From Puccinellia tenuiflora (lineage: Eukaryota > Streptophyta > Magnoliopsida > Poales > Poaceae), in the NCBI GenBank assembly GCA_012064385.1, contig QRDG01000231.1, positions 1,215,584 through 1,279,583 on the forward strand: 64,000 nucleotides of DNA, given 5' to 3'. Below the pieces are notes generated by a model. The model ran no database searches and had not been told where the DNA came from. It was given only the letters and a program-made list of their open reading frames with translations. Below, in pieces: positions 47,826 to 59,100 of this stretch. The translations under genes and the position numbers were made by a program. Positions within the stretch are counted from its first letter, which is position 1, and the number at the start of each line of letters is the position of its first letter.

Positions 47826-48078
47826 AAATTAGGTATGGCACTCTGTGTCCTCACCCAGGTTGTAATGACGTGAGTCTCCATTAGAGTTTTTTCACGGGAC
47901 TCATATTTATGCATCACAAACTCATCGGGTTCCTTTTGGATAACATCAAACATGAAATCTTGAATTCTTGGGTTATTCGTGAACAAATTTTTGAGATAAT
48001 CCCAATCTTCTTTTGCGGACAAGAAGGAGCAAGTGCGAGCAAGATTCTCCGAGATCAAAGACTTTTACTTATACACTT
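47826..48078 (-). pseudogene. Copia gag (UBN2-like) fragment, left part
   Basis: Minus-strand translation gives SAKEDWDYLKNLFTNNPRIQDFMFD, typical of the plant Copia gag (UBN2) domain in the segment AKxAWDYLxxLF. It continues on the other side of the Gypsy insertion (54975-55500) with LDASNFTNW and related text. Frameshifts and stops are present. Confidence 0.6.
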
Positions 48079-49080
48079 TGTCGTGTCTTGGATCACGGAC
48101 ACCGGGAGTAAAGGATACCCCTTTTTAGGTTCGGTATGGGGCGCGAAGGAGGCTGAGTAACATCTTCCGCCCGGGGGCTTGTCTACGCTCGAGATCTACG
48201 TACTAGCAAGCATCACAGAGACACAAGGAGTTTACCCAGGTTCAGGCCACCCGGAGGCTAACAGCCCTACTCCTGCATGTCTGGATTGAGAGGTGTATCA
48301 TGGTGTAGCTTTACAATGGTGGTCGCGGGTGAGATCCCGGGAGGTGTTGGTTAGAGTTTGAAGACGAGCAGATCCTGGCCCGGAGGAGATCACCTCTCGC
48401 CTAAGCTAACCTTGGACTCGTGCACTACCTAGCCTAGCCTCTCACTCGACGGTGTTCCGTCTTGTGATCTTGTTCCCATGTTGGTTCTCTCCCTGAACTT
48501 GTTCCCAACTTGTCCTTCTTCCTTGGGTGCCTTGGTTCTCCTTTTATAGGCTAAGGGGATACCACAGGTGCACCCTTGGGGCCGGAGGGGTTTTGGCGGG
48601 AAAACCCCTCCGGTTTCTCCTTAGGAGGCGACGTGGCCTCCTCTCATCCAAGTATTCTTCTCAGAGGGGATAGGTGAGGTCGCCCACCTTTTCCAGGGAG
48701 GGCGGACAGAGGCTGACAGCTTTTCCGCCTCTGCCCCCCTTTGGCGCCTCCATCTTCTTGGCGCCCAAGTCTTCTAGGAGCCTCCAGCCAGGGCTGGCAA
48801 GCTTGCGCACTGGAGGTTGGTTCCCGGGGTGAGCCTGGCCTCCTGCGGGGCGTCGGGGTCCCGGGACCTCCATGCCTGCTTCCGGGTCGAGGGGACCCCG
48901 GAGGGTCCCCGGGTCCTTTGCCTTGGTTGTCGATGCCGCGCGCGCCGGGACGCCGTGGGGCAGATGGGGGGCCCATCTGCCAGTCTTGTGCCTTGGCCTT
49001 GAGTGCCTCCTTGGTGGGCCCATGTGCGATGGACCCATTTTGACCACATCAGGGGAACCCCATGTTCCACTGTTGCGACA
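48079..49080 (-). mobile_element. 3' LTR of the 6.9-kb Gypsy-like element
   Basis: 1002 bp, TGTCGTG...TTGCGACA. It differs from the right LTR by scattered substitutions and a few small indels (for example an extra 11 bases near 54685 in the right copy), so the insertion is not very recent. Confidence 0.9.
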
Positions 49081-49412
49081 GTAGGCCCCGGGCATAGTCC
49101 CGGCAGCCACGCCCTTCTGCCGCCGGGGCGATGACCAAAAAGAGTCAAAGTGGGTCCCCGGCGTTAGGTCTTGAATGTCTTGTCCTACCCGTCAGAGCCG
49201 CGCACTACGGAGGTGCGCGTCCCATGGGTCTTGGAGTTATCCATCCGGTGGAGTAATTGCGCCAGCCTCCTCGATTCTCGGGAACGGAGAAAGCGAGGCG
49301 ACGGCCGCTGAAGGCGTGTCCGAGCCTTTTTAAAGGCAGGGATACCCCTTAGGATCTTCATTCGTCTTCACTCCTTCCTCAACCCCACTCTTCCTCAGAG
49401 GTGAGCGCGTCG

Positions 49413-50009
49413 ATGGCGGGGGCTAAGAGAGGAGCTGGTCGCACGCGCTCGTCCTTGGCAGGGGCAGAAGTTGCGTCCGGCGGTCGCGGAAGAGATGCCC
49501 CCCGAGGCCGAGCGAGGCGTGGTTGCGGCAGCGGCCGCGGTCGTGGAAGCCGAGGTCGTGGAGGTCGCGGAGCGGGAAGTTCGCCGAGCCCTCCCTCGCG
49601 GAGGACGACCCATACCGGCTTCCCTCCGTTTGAGTTCTTCGTGGATCTGGACAAAAGACTGCGCAGCCGGCTTCATCTACCGGACTCCTTCATGGCGGTG
49701 GTGGACACGGACGACGATCGGCCCACTGGTTACTGGCTGCAGGTCGAAGGCTGTCCCAACGGCCCCTCCTGGGTCGAAGCGGAGTACACCGTCGACAGCT
49801 CCATGCTCCTAGGGAAGGGATGGAAAGCGTTCGCGCGCTCCCGTCGCCTTACCCGGGGGCAGTACCTGTCGTTCGAGTACGACGGGGATGAGACGCTCTC
49901 CGTGAAGATCTTCCGTGCCGATGGAGGACGCGAGGATTGCTGCATGGAGAGCGACAGCAGCAGTCACAGCAGCTGCTACGGTGAGGGGGACGATGATGAA
50001 GATGAATAG
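49413..50009 (+). CDS. Antisense ORF with a B3-like DNA-binding domain
   Basis: The plus-strand ORF encodes 198 residues from the ATG at 49413; another in-frame ATG lies four codons upstream. Residues 1-70 are an Arg/Gly/Pro-rich tail. A domain of about 105 residues then runs from FEFFVDLDKRLRSRLHLPDSF through GKGWKAFARSRRLTRGQYL to FEYDGDETLSVKIFRADG. The W-K-F, L-x-x-G-x-x-L-x-F-x-Y-D-G and V-x-I-F order is that of plant B3 DNA-binding domains. The C-terminus is acidic (GEGDDDEDE). It lies between the 3' LTR and gag, opposite to gag, with a TTTTTAAAGG box about 80 bp before the ATG. The frame is intact. The B3 assignment rests on my reading of the motif order, not on a search. Confidence 0.65.
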   Translation: MAGAKRGAGRTRSSLAGAEVASGGRGRDAPRGRARRGCGSGRGRGSRGRGGRGAGSSPSPPSRRTTHTGFPPFEFFVDLDKRLRSRLHLPDSFMAVVDTDDDRPTGYWLQVEGCPNGPSWVEAEYTVDSSMLLGKGWKAFARSRRLTRGQYLSFEYDGDETLSVKIFRADGGREDCCMESDSSSHSSCYGEGDDDEDE

Positions 50010-50274
50010 GACTCCCTCAGCATCAAGGCCGAGAGGAGCCTACTTCCCTGAAGATGCGGGGGCGGTACCCCGGCAGCGCCCCCCGAAGATGTCCTTGACC
50101 TCCTTCTTGGCATCCTCGTCGACGTACTTCTGGAAGTAGCGCCTTCCGTGGTGCAGGGATGCTCCTTGCTCGCGTAGGAGCCAACCTTTCTTTGTAAAAA
50201 GTAGGCCCCATTGTAGACTTTTGGATGACGAAAAACTTGTACTCTTGCTGTCGCTTGGCCTTCAAGCTAAATAG

Positions 50275-50926
50275 ATGCGACCGAGAACGGTTAACTCTCT
50301 CTTGATTGCGGCATTAGCTGAATTGTCAGAGGGGCCAGTGGGGAACAGAGGGCCTATAAAAGGCTCTCTAGCCCCCAGCTCCTTGGCCACCCTTAGTCTT
50401 GCTTCCTCTTGCTTCTTGCCCTCCCTGCCCCTTCACAAACCACTAGGCCATGTCGGGGGAGGTAGGGATGTCCTTCTCAGGGACGTCGACGGCGGCATCC
50501 GTGCACCGGGGTGCAGCAGAGGCTCCAAGGGAACTGGGGCCCGTGCCGCTGGAGAAGAAGATGAGGTGATATCGCGCCTGGCCCTCGATATGGGCGTTTC
50601 ACGCTTGGCGACGATCTCTGGTCCCGCAGCCCAGGAGGAGGCTCGGGTGCGTGCGCTCCGCAGGGCTCAGCTTCTGGCGGCCTTGAAAGAGAAGACCGCG
50701 GGGCTCCCGGAGGCATCCCAGCTCTGGGAGGAGTTCGACGCCATCGAACAGGTCAGTGTTGTGTTTTTCTCGGCCCCTCGCTCCTCTTGGGCCTGGTCTA
50801 GATCCTGACCGAACTTTCCCCCTGTCGCAGGCGGACGACAATGCCATGAGCGAGGTGGCGGCCGAGGTGGTCTCCCTGCTCCACTGCCTGGCGCCCGGAC
50901 GCACCAGACAGCCAGGAGATGCCTGA
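50275..50926 (+). CDS. Second antisense gene, intron-containing, unknown coiled product
   Basis: A plus-strand frame ends in a plausible GT donor (exon end 50751). It continues after a CAG acceptor at 50830 to a TGA at 50924-50926, in frame, with an intron of 79 bp. The start is uncertain: 50275 is the first ATG of the frame. The C-terminal half is alpha-helical and charged (EEARVRALRRAQLLAALKEK, then EEFDAIEQ joining ADDNAMSEVAAEVVSLL). I do not recognise a family. Like the B3-like ORF it is opposite to the retroelement's own direction and lies inside it. Confidence 0.45.
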
Positions 50927-52059
50927 AAAAAATCCTTCCGGGTTCTCCCTCTCCTCCTAGGCGTCCCCGGGAATTGAGAGGTCCCCCGTTGGGCGCGAAC
51001 AAGGCAAGGGCGCACAGCAAGGAGCGCTAACTCCAAGCTAGCCTTAGTAGCACAGGGTCTAGTAGTTGCACAACCGAATGTAAATTCAAGAATGTAATTC
51101 AGAATGTAAATTCGGATGTATGCAACCCTAGACTCAACTCCCGGGGTCATTTCCCAAATCTTCCTTTGCACTAACGCACCGTCTGGTTTTCAGAGGAGGC
51201 CACTTAGGTGCAAGGCACTCTACCTCCGCACGATAGATGTACCCCCTAAGTCGGACTATACCTTCCGGGAGTCCTTCGCCACTGTCCACGGGTACTAGGC
51301 CAGAGGGAAACGGACCGTTCACCGGGGTGGTCGCATACCCCCGCAAAGGCTCTCATCAACCGTCAAGCATGCGCAGGTCGATGGTATATTGACTCCGAGT
51401 GAGATGTTATGCCTAAATGCAGGATGCTGATGCAAGAAGTTAGCTGTTTTCCTGTCGCGTCTCCAGCCCATCCAGTCCTTCCCGGGTGTCGAACTCCTTT
51501 TTTCGTGTCCCGCCGTCCAATCCTGCCCCAGGAAGGAGCTACACACAGCAAACTTTCAGTAGGAAAAGAATGGACCCTCTTTCCTATCATGCTAGCGTGT
51601 TATCCGAAGCAAACCGCAAGCACAGTTGGTAGTACATTTCTGTGGTGAGGTGCATTTCACCATAGCACTGCCCGATTCCCCTTTCCGCGGCAGCACGGCA
51701 TGATCGGGCGGCGGTGCCTAGCCTGCGAGGCCACTCGCGGCGCTTCTACCGATCTGCCACCGGCACATACGAAGCTAAGGATAACACACTTCCATGGAAG
51801 GATTGAGGCTCACGGGAATTGAAATAACTTATCTTTTATCCTCCTGGCGACGATTCTTACACAACTCAGTGTCGACCTCCTTTAGGCTATTTCAGCAATT
51901 GTTTCATCGCGCTACCGCCATGGCGGGTCTTCTATGCCGCTTTTAAGACATAACTCTGCCCTACCTACGGTTACCCGCAGGATCAGGGAGCCGTGCTGAA
52001 ATAGCCGCCGGCCCAGCCATCTCCACCGGCGCAGGACTTTATGGCTGGGGCCCGTGGCC

Positions 52060-52221
52060 CCGGTCCTGAGACCCTCTTGTTTCCGATGCCGCGTGAAGGC
52101 ACGTCTATCTTGCTGACATTCTTATGATGCCGGTCCGGAGACCCTCTTATTTCCGGTGCCGCTTGAAAGCACGTCCGCCTTGCTGACACCCTTGCAGTGC
52201 CGGTCCGGAGACCCTTCCTGG
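52060..52221. repeat. 70-bp tandem repeat inside the Gypsy-like element
   Basis: Units begin CCGGTCCTGAGACCC (52060), CCGGTCCGGAGACCC (52130) and a partial third copy (52200). The stretch 50927-52400 has no other feature that I can support. Confidence 0.85.
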
Positions 52222-52413
52222 CTCTTTATTATTGTCGCCCGGAGGCCAACCATTTTGCAATCCGATACTTCTGGGAAGGTCCACTTGGTCCCGGGTGTAT
52301 TGTTACGATATGACCTGGAAGATCACATTCTTTTCCAGGCTAGCCTTCGTTGAAGTAAGCTCGATCCCAGCCGGAGGCAGTTGTTGGTTGACTCACTGAT
52401 GTTCCTTGCGCTA

Positions 52414-53822
52414 TCAGTGATGGGTAGGAATCGTTGGTTTGCGTGGGGGCTCGGTGATGAAGATGCGCTTGTCGGGACCGAGGTCCCGCTTCTTGCTCTT
52501 GGCGGGGGTGGCCTTGCCCTCGGGTTCCTCCTCCCCGGCGACTCTAACCCCCTCTTCTGCGCGGGCGCAGCGGTCCGCGAACTCCCATAGCTCGCGGGTA
52601 GTCTCGATGCAATGAGTGCTCAACTTCTCGCACATCCGGGTATGTCGAACGTTGGCGTGAAAGGACTGAATCACCAGCTCCTACTTGATGCTTGGGATGG
52701 TGTTCATCTTCTGGGTGAAGCGTTGGATGAACTTGCGGAGAGTTTCACCCGGAAGCTGCTTGAAGTCGTGCAGGTCGCTGGGAACTCCTAGGCGCTGGTA
52801 GCCGCCCTGGAAAGCCCCCAGGAATGCCTCCTTTAGTGCCCGCCATGATCGGATGGAGCACTTGGGGAGGTTGAGGAGCCATGACTAAGCGTCTCCCTTC
52901 AGGGCCAATGGGAACCAATTGGCCATCATGACCTCGTCGGCCCCGGCAACCACCGCAGCTAGCGAGTATAGCTGCAGGAAGTCCCGGGGGTTGGTGGTGC
53001 CATCGTAGCGGAGGACGTCGATCTTGAACTTCTTGGGCCAGGTGGCCTGGCAAAACTCAGGGGAGAGGGCGAGACAGCCCTCGGCGATGTCGTCGTCTCG
53101 ATCTTCCCGTCGATGGCGCTCTCGACGACGTTCGATGTGGGTGCGTGCATCCTCGTGGAGACGGTTGTTGAGGTCGTTACGCAGATCCAGGTTGCGCGTG
53201 GAGGATGAACCAATGGAGATGGCCGGGCAACCGTTGCGGTTCGCCTGACCCGCCGCGGGAGGGTTTGCTTTAGGAGGTACGGCTTCACCTGGGCGATCTC
53301 CCCGGGGAGGGTCCCGGGGTTCTCGCGCCTCTGCTCCCTTGGCTCCGGGGCTTTCGACGGTGAGGGCGTGAACGGGCTCACACCTGGGACCGCCGTCGGC
53401 GAAGTGGAGGAGTTCCTCCACACAGGTCCGCCACTCCTGGTAGACCTTGGGTTTGTCGGTGCTGGGTGGGAACTGGATCAGAGCCTTGGCGGTGACGAGG
53501 GCGTCGTGGCGGGCCTGCGCGTCGTCCGAGAGGAGAGTGCATGACTTGCTCTTGGTGCCCTGCTGACCCTTGTGAGCGCGGGCACCTCGCTCTTTTCACC
53601 GATAGAGGGGTCCTTGTCGGTGTTGCCACCCATGCTCTTCTCCGCACCACCATCTTCACCGCTCCAGGTTGGGCTGCCTGCCCCGCACAGAGCCTCCTTC
53701 TCCGGAGGTGGAGGAGGAGATGCCCGGTTTGCCGCAGCAACGCGACGCTCGCCGGTAGCCTGAGAGCGCGCAGGGGAGGCCGCCTTGGACGTCTAGGTGT
53801 CGGGCCTCTTCTTTGGCGCCAT
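52414..53822 (-). pseudogene. Degenerate Gypsy gag
   Basis: The minus-strand gag begins at an ATG at 53822 (MAPKKRPDT) and is stopped by a TAG at codon 10. Further stops fall near 52885 and near 52683. Between them the gag core is clear: WPKKFKIDVLRYDGTTNPRDF, ANWFPLALKG and, in the last part, IQSFHANVRHTRMCEKL. The reading frame is otherwise mostly kept, so decay is by point mutation. No zinc knuckle or protease follows. Confidence 0.8.
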
Positions 53823-53935
53823 GGTCGATGAAGAACTTGACGCAGATCTCCTCGAAGATCTCGAAGCCGATGAAGAACTTGAGAAAGATCTCGATGAAGA
53901 ACACGAAGCTGATGAAGAAGAAATCAGCACTTGCA

Positions 53936-53954
53936 CCCCCTACCTGGCGTGCCA
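53936..53954 (-). promoter_or_regulatory. Primer-binding site of the Gypsy-like element
   Basis: TGGCACGCCAGGTAGGGGG on the minus strand, two bases inside the 5' LTR (53957-54969). It sets the element's direction. Confidence 0.75.
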
Positions 53955-53956
53955 GA

Positions 53957-54969
53957 TGTCGTGTCATGGATCATGGACACCGGGAGTAAAGGATACCCCC
54001 TTTTTAGGTTCGGTATGGGGCGCGAAGGAGGCTGAGTAACGTCTTCCGCCCGGGGGCTTCGTCTACGCTCGAGATCTACGTACTAGCAAGCATCCCAGAG
54101 ACACAAGGAGTTTACCTAGGTTCAGGCCGCCCGGAGGCTAACAGCCCTACTCCTGCATGTCTAGATTGAGAGGTGTATCATGGTGTAGCTTTACAATGGT
54201 GGTCGCGGGTGAGAACCCGGGAGGTGTTGGCTAGAGGTTGAAGACGAGCAGATCCTGTCTCGGAGGAGATCACCTCTCGCCTAAGCTAACCTTGGACTCG
54301 TGCACTACCTAGCCTAGCCTCCCACTCGACGGTGTTCCGTCTTGTGATCTTGTTCCCGTGCTGGTTCTCTCCCCGAACTTGTTCCCAACTTGTCCTTCTT
54401 CCTTGGGTGCCTTGGTCCTCCTTTTATAGGCTAAGGGGATACCACAGGTGCACCCTTGGGGCCGGAGGGGTTTTGGCGGGAAAACCCCTCCGGGTTCTCC
54501 TTAGGAGGCGACGTGGCCTCCTCTCGTCCAAGTATTCTTCTCAGAGGGGGTAGGTGAGGTCGCACACCTTTTCCAGGGAGGGCGGACAGAGGCTGACAGC
54601 TTTTCCGCCTCTGCCCCCCTTTGGCGCCTCCATCTTCTTGGCGCCCAAGTCTTCTAGGAGCCTCCAGCCAGGGCTGGCAAGCTTATCCTCTTTGCGCACT
54701 GGAGGTTGGTTCCCGGGGTGAGCCTGGCCTCCTGCCGGGCGTCGGGGTCCCGGGACCTCCATGCCTGCTTCCGGGTCGAGGGGGCCTCGGAGGGTCCCCG
54801 GGTCCTTTGCCTTGGTTGTCGATGCCGCGCGCGCCGGGATGCCGTGGGGCAGATGGGGGGCCCATCTGCCAGTCTTGTGCCTTGGCCTTGAGTGCCTCCT
54901 TGGTGGGCCCATGTGCGATGGACCCACTTTGACCGCATCAGGGGAACCCCATGTTCCACTGTTGCGACA
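53957..54969 (-). mobile_element. 5' LTR of the 6.9-kb Gypsy-like element
   Basis: 1013 bp, with the same termini as the left LTR, followed by the target duplication CACTT. Confidence 0.9.
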
Positions 54970-54974
54970 CACTT

Positions 54975-56195
54975 TTTCTCCTTGGGTCAAATCCGCGGAT
55001 CATATGGCTTGAACCCTTCTTCAATGACTATCCACCATTTTGAGAAGCTGCTAATATGAGATTTCATGAGAAATTCAATTAGTAAAATTTGATGCATCTA
55101 ACATGGTTGGGGAGCCAAGATTATTTATAAGGCATAGGGATGTTTGAGCACCATAAGATTGAGGAGGAGGGACTGCGAAAAGTGAACCTAGACCATTTTG
55201 TTTTTAGGTTTAGATTTCACTGCACTTGCCTCCGCTTTAGAAGCAGCGGCATCCCCCTAAGGAGAATTGGACTCAACCACTTTAATAGTGGTATCATCCA
55301 ATTCGGGAGAGGTAGAAGGTGTGGACAAATCCTTGGTTTTAAAGCTCGAAATCAGTACCACTTTGGAAATAGTTAATCAAAATTGTGCCAAAGCTTTATT
55401 TAGATTATCTACCGTCAAAGGAACACTAGCAGTGACGATTGTTTCCTCACTACTCTTAACTACATTGACGATCATACTCTTTAGCCGGTAAACCACTTAA
55501 TAAAGACATGAGGCTCTGATACCAATTGAAAGGTTCGGTATGGTCGACTAGCGAGGAAGGTGAATAGGCGACTAATATTTTTTATATTTCTTTCCAATTG
55601 TAGGGATACAAAAAAATCTAAGTTGTCAAGATATGCAAGTAAGTGAACGACTTATAAGACGACATATAAAAACCAAATAACAGTATAATAACAAGTAAAT
55701 GTAAGAGATAACCGCAAGGTGGAGACAATGATCCAATTTCTGAAGTTTCTTCATTTGAGGGAAGTATATCTTCGTTGTGGAGACACGGAGGCACACATAC
55801 TACCAGTGCCACAAATGCAACCTTATTATCCTCGTGACTCGCACAAAGCAAGGTGCCACGTCCCATAGAGCGGATAACTTGAAGGTGGCAATTGGACCTT
55901 TACAAACATGGTTGGGGCCGCTCGACAACTCAATTGGAGGTTGCCAACAAACACTCGGAGCTTCTCAACACCAAGGCAAGCTCCGAGCACCAATATCCGT
56001 CTATGGTTTCAAAGACCTCAAGAGTAATCAGATCCACAAAGAATTACTATGTTGGAATCAAATTGGGTTGGTAGGATTGTAAATCTAGGTCTCCTCCACC
56101 AAGCCCCCAAAGTATAAGATGATTGGGGGGATAGGGAGGGAGAAATAGAATCTTTTAGGTGTAGTATTAATAATGGTGAGAGAGTCATAACTATG
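54975..56195 (-). mobile_element. Copia element: leader, primer site and partial 5' LTR
   Basis: Plus-strand GGCTCTGATACCA (55512-55524) is TGGTATCAGAGCC on the minus strand, the primer site for initiator tRNA-Met used by plant Copia elements. The adjacent LTR begins TGAAAGGTTCGGTATGG at 55527 and runs at least to 56195, where the chromovirus LTR interrupts it. Left of the primer site is the decayed gag region (LDASNFTNW-like text near 55090). It is continued beyond the 6.9-kb Gypsy at 47826-48078. Confidence 0.75.
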
Positions 56196-59100
56196 TGTAA
56201 CGCCCCGACCCCAGAACTATACAATGAAGCTTTGTGCAACCGGTCATGCTACACAATCGAAGGTTACTGGGTTTACCAATCCCAGGCCAAAACCTTTGGC
56301 AGGCGTGCTCGGAATGGATCATCGGCACGCAACACTTCGATCGTGCCATAAGCTCAGACATAGCTATCATGTATAGTAGAGAGATCAAGACTTGTGGAAC
56401 AACTGGCACATCACAGACTCTACGACACAAAGATTCATATAGCAACTCATATATGAGAAAGATACAAATATTACACACAAAAGGTCACGGACCCAACAAT
56501 TCATCATGCAGAAGCGAAGTAGTGTTGTCTAACACAACAAGATCCAAATATATGGCCTAAGAGGCCTATATATAAAACATAACCCCAGCCAGCTTGTTCC
56601 ATGGTCCCAAGCTGCCACCTGGGGACCCCGAACTACACGTCGACGTCCACGAAGAACCCACCTGTGTGCTCGGTGTCGTCCTCCTCTGAAACAAATTAAT
56701 AAAGGCAGCAAAGAGAGACTGAGTACGACGTACTCGCAAGTTTAGTAGGGCGATATAGGCCCAATGATGAAGGAGGCTCTAAAGTTGTATAGTATCTATT
56801 TTGCATAAAGCTAGATTTTCCTTTTTAAAAGATGTAAAAGACCCATGGCATCGACTACTCAGAATATTTTCGGAAAAAGGGATAAGAGAGTAACATTTTT
56901 CATCTTTGGTTCTCATTGAACCAACTTGTAGCCAAAACATCTCTCATCTCCACCAAAGGCACTCCCTCGAATCACCCTCGAGGAAATGAACCTTATTAAA
57001 CACACGTTGAGTTGCAACCTTTAGATGCCAAGTTTTAATAGATTAGGTTATACTTTTCTATGAGCTAATCCGCCTTTCCCAAGAGTTCGTCCATAACCGT
57101 GGACACGGCTTTTCGAAAAGATTTACCCTGCAGGGGTGTACTAATTTACTCATTGGTATCGTCCGGCTCACCTAATTGGCCCTCTTTCAGGGAAGGCGGG
57201 CGAGTGGGCGCGGTTAAACCTTTACCTCGCACGAGACTATCCAAGAGTCATCTGTGGCGACAGGACAAGTTTACCCAGCCTATTTCAGCCCCTGCCCCCA
57301 TCGCCACGTCCTAAACACCACCATCCTCATCATTTCTTTTTCTGCTCACACACACACGTGCAAATGGAAATAGCAAACTAGAAGACCCTTGGATACGCCC
57401 GCACAAGTTATTCGGTTAGTAAGGAGCCCATACCCCCACCAATGGCAGCATGCTCGGTTCTTCGTTCTAGCTAAAAGCACTCTCAGCCTAGGCGGTAAGA
57501 ATGAGGCAAAACACCATCCCTGATGGCAACTCATCCAAGCCTTTTAGCAATTTAATTAAGTACCAACAGTAACCACCATGTCCGAACATTCCATCAGCAT
57601 CATAAATAATGGAATTAAAACACTGGACAATAATAGCAAACGACTAAGCATGGCTAAGCATAGATAAGCATCTGTATACAACAATTATATCCTTGTCTCA
57701 GGCCAACACATCAACCCTATGGTTCATTGGTGGGGATACATGTATTGGTTCGGGGAAAAACATGCATTCATAGGATACTCTACATCTTGATCAAAAGTGA
57801 CATGGGAATCGCATGCAATATTATGGTGGATAAAATAAGTTTATAAAACAATAGGATTCTAGATGCCAAGAAGGTTAGGTTATCTCTTGCCTTGCTGCCG
57901 GGGCGTGTAGTACTGCTCGTCGGGGTAGATAGGGTAACCTCGACTCCGGAATCTATCGATACCCCAGCAAGAATAGAAGAACAAAATAAATCACACGAAG
58001 TCAAGTGCAATGCACAAACATGATGGTATGTCAATTTCATGCAATGATATCAACAGATTACTTAGCTAACAATATTAAATGGAGTGCCAAATAATTAGTG
58101 CAATTATTTGGAAGCAACCCCATATTTAACTTAATGACCACATTGTTCTTACATTTATTAAATTACTCAAAGTGGTTTAAATATGCATGAACATGACATG
58201 ATTGATAGGTATCGTTCTTCCGATCATTTTGGTACCTTATTTGTAATTTTCCGAGTTTTGATGAATAAGTAGTGAATTAAATAATTATTTGAATTTAATT
58301 CCTTTAATCAATTAAAGAATAACGTCAAATAAAATATTTTTGATCATGATGTAATATTAGCATGGTTTGATAGCATTTAACATGCTGATCACTTTGATAT
58401 TTTATTCATAATTTTTGATTAAATATTTATCGAATTATGAATTTTTCCAAATTAGGTATTATTTATACCATTTTAGGAATTCTTAAGTGAAGGCAAAATT
58501 ATTTACTCAAAAGCGCATGGCAATGTTACCAATAGATAGGTTTTGTTTTGCTGAACAATTTGATATATCATTTGCTAAAATTGGAGCAATTTGATATATT
58601 ATTTTATTTTAAACAAAAACTGTTTTTACTGTTGATATATCACGTCGGCCCAGGCCGGTTTCCAGGCCGGGCTTGTGGCTGAGGCGGCCGGCCTCCTGGC
58701 CGGCTCAGGTCAGGGCTCAGGCCGGGCATATGCCTGAGGATGCCGGCCTCCCGGCCGGCCCAGGCCGGGCGCTAGGCTGGGCACTGACCAGAGGGTGCCG
58801 GCCTCCTGGCCGGCCCAGGTCGGTCCCCAGGCCGGCATGACCGGGGCGGCGCGGTGACGAGCACGGTGACCACGGCGAGGTCGCGCGGCGAGGAGGGGAA
58901 GAGGGGGAGCGGAAGAAACCAAAAATGGACGCGGAGCTCACCCTGAACACTAGGTCGTGGTCGGCGATGGCAGGGAAGGACGGAATCGTCGGGATTCAAC
59001 TCCGACATGCGGCGGCCGCGGAGCATGAAGACGAGGACGAAGACGTCGGCTCCGGGCCTCCCGGCCCGATTCCTTGGGCGAGAAGGGAGAGGAGCTCGAG

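Larger units (their letters stand above)
48079..54969 (-). mobile_element. Complete but non-autonomous Gypsy-like LTR retrotransposon with antisense genes
   Basis: The two LTRs (48079-49080 and 53957-54969) both start TGTCGTGTC and end TTGCGACA. The element is flanked by a perfect 5-bp target duplication CACTT (48074-48078 and 54970-54974). The primer site, TGGCACGCCAGGTAGGGGG on the minus strand (53936-53954), lies beside the right LTR, so the element reads leftward. Gag is degenerate (53822-52414). No protease, reverse transcriptase, RNase H or integrase is recognisable in the 3.3 kb between gag and the 3' LTR. That part holds instead two plus-strand genes (49413-50009 and 50275-50926) and tandem repeats. 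The antisense genes suggest the Tat lineage, where such extra ORFs are known, but without a pol sequence this is inference. Confidence 0.88.

Noticed and set aside
48661..49148. Pro/Gly/Arg-rich frames repeated at 54541-54990
   Set aside because: These are inside the two LTRs of the Gypsy-like element, which explains the repetition. The frames differ between the copies.
52885..53248. Plus-strand frames opposite gag
   Set aside because: They mirror the gag coding region, with no domain and no start context, unlike the antisense ORFs at 49413 and 50275.
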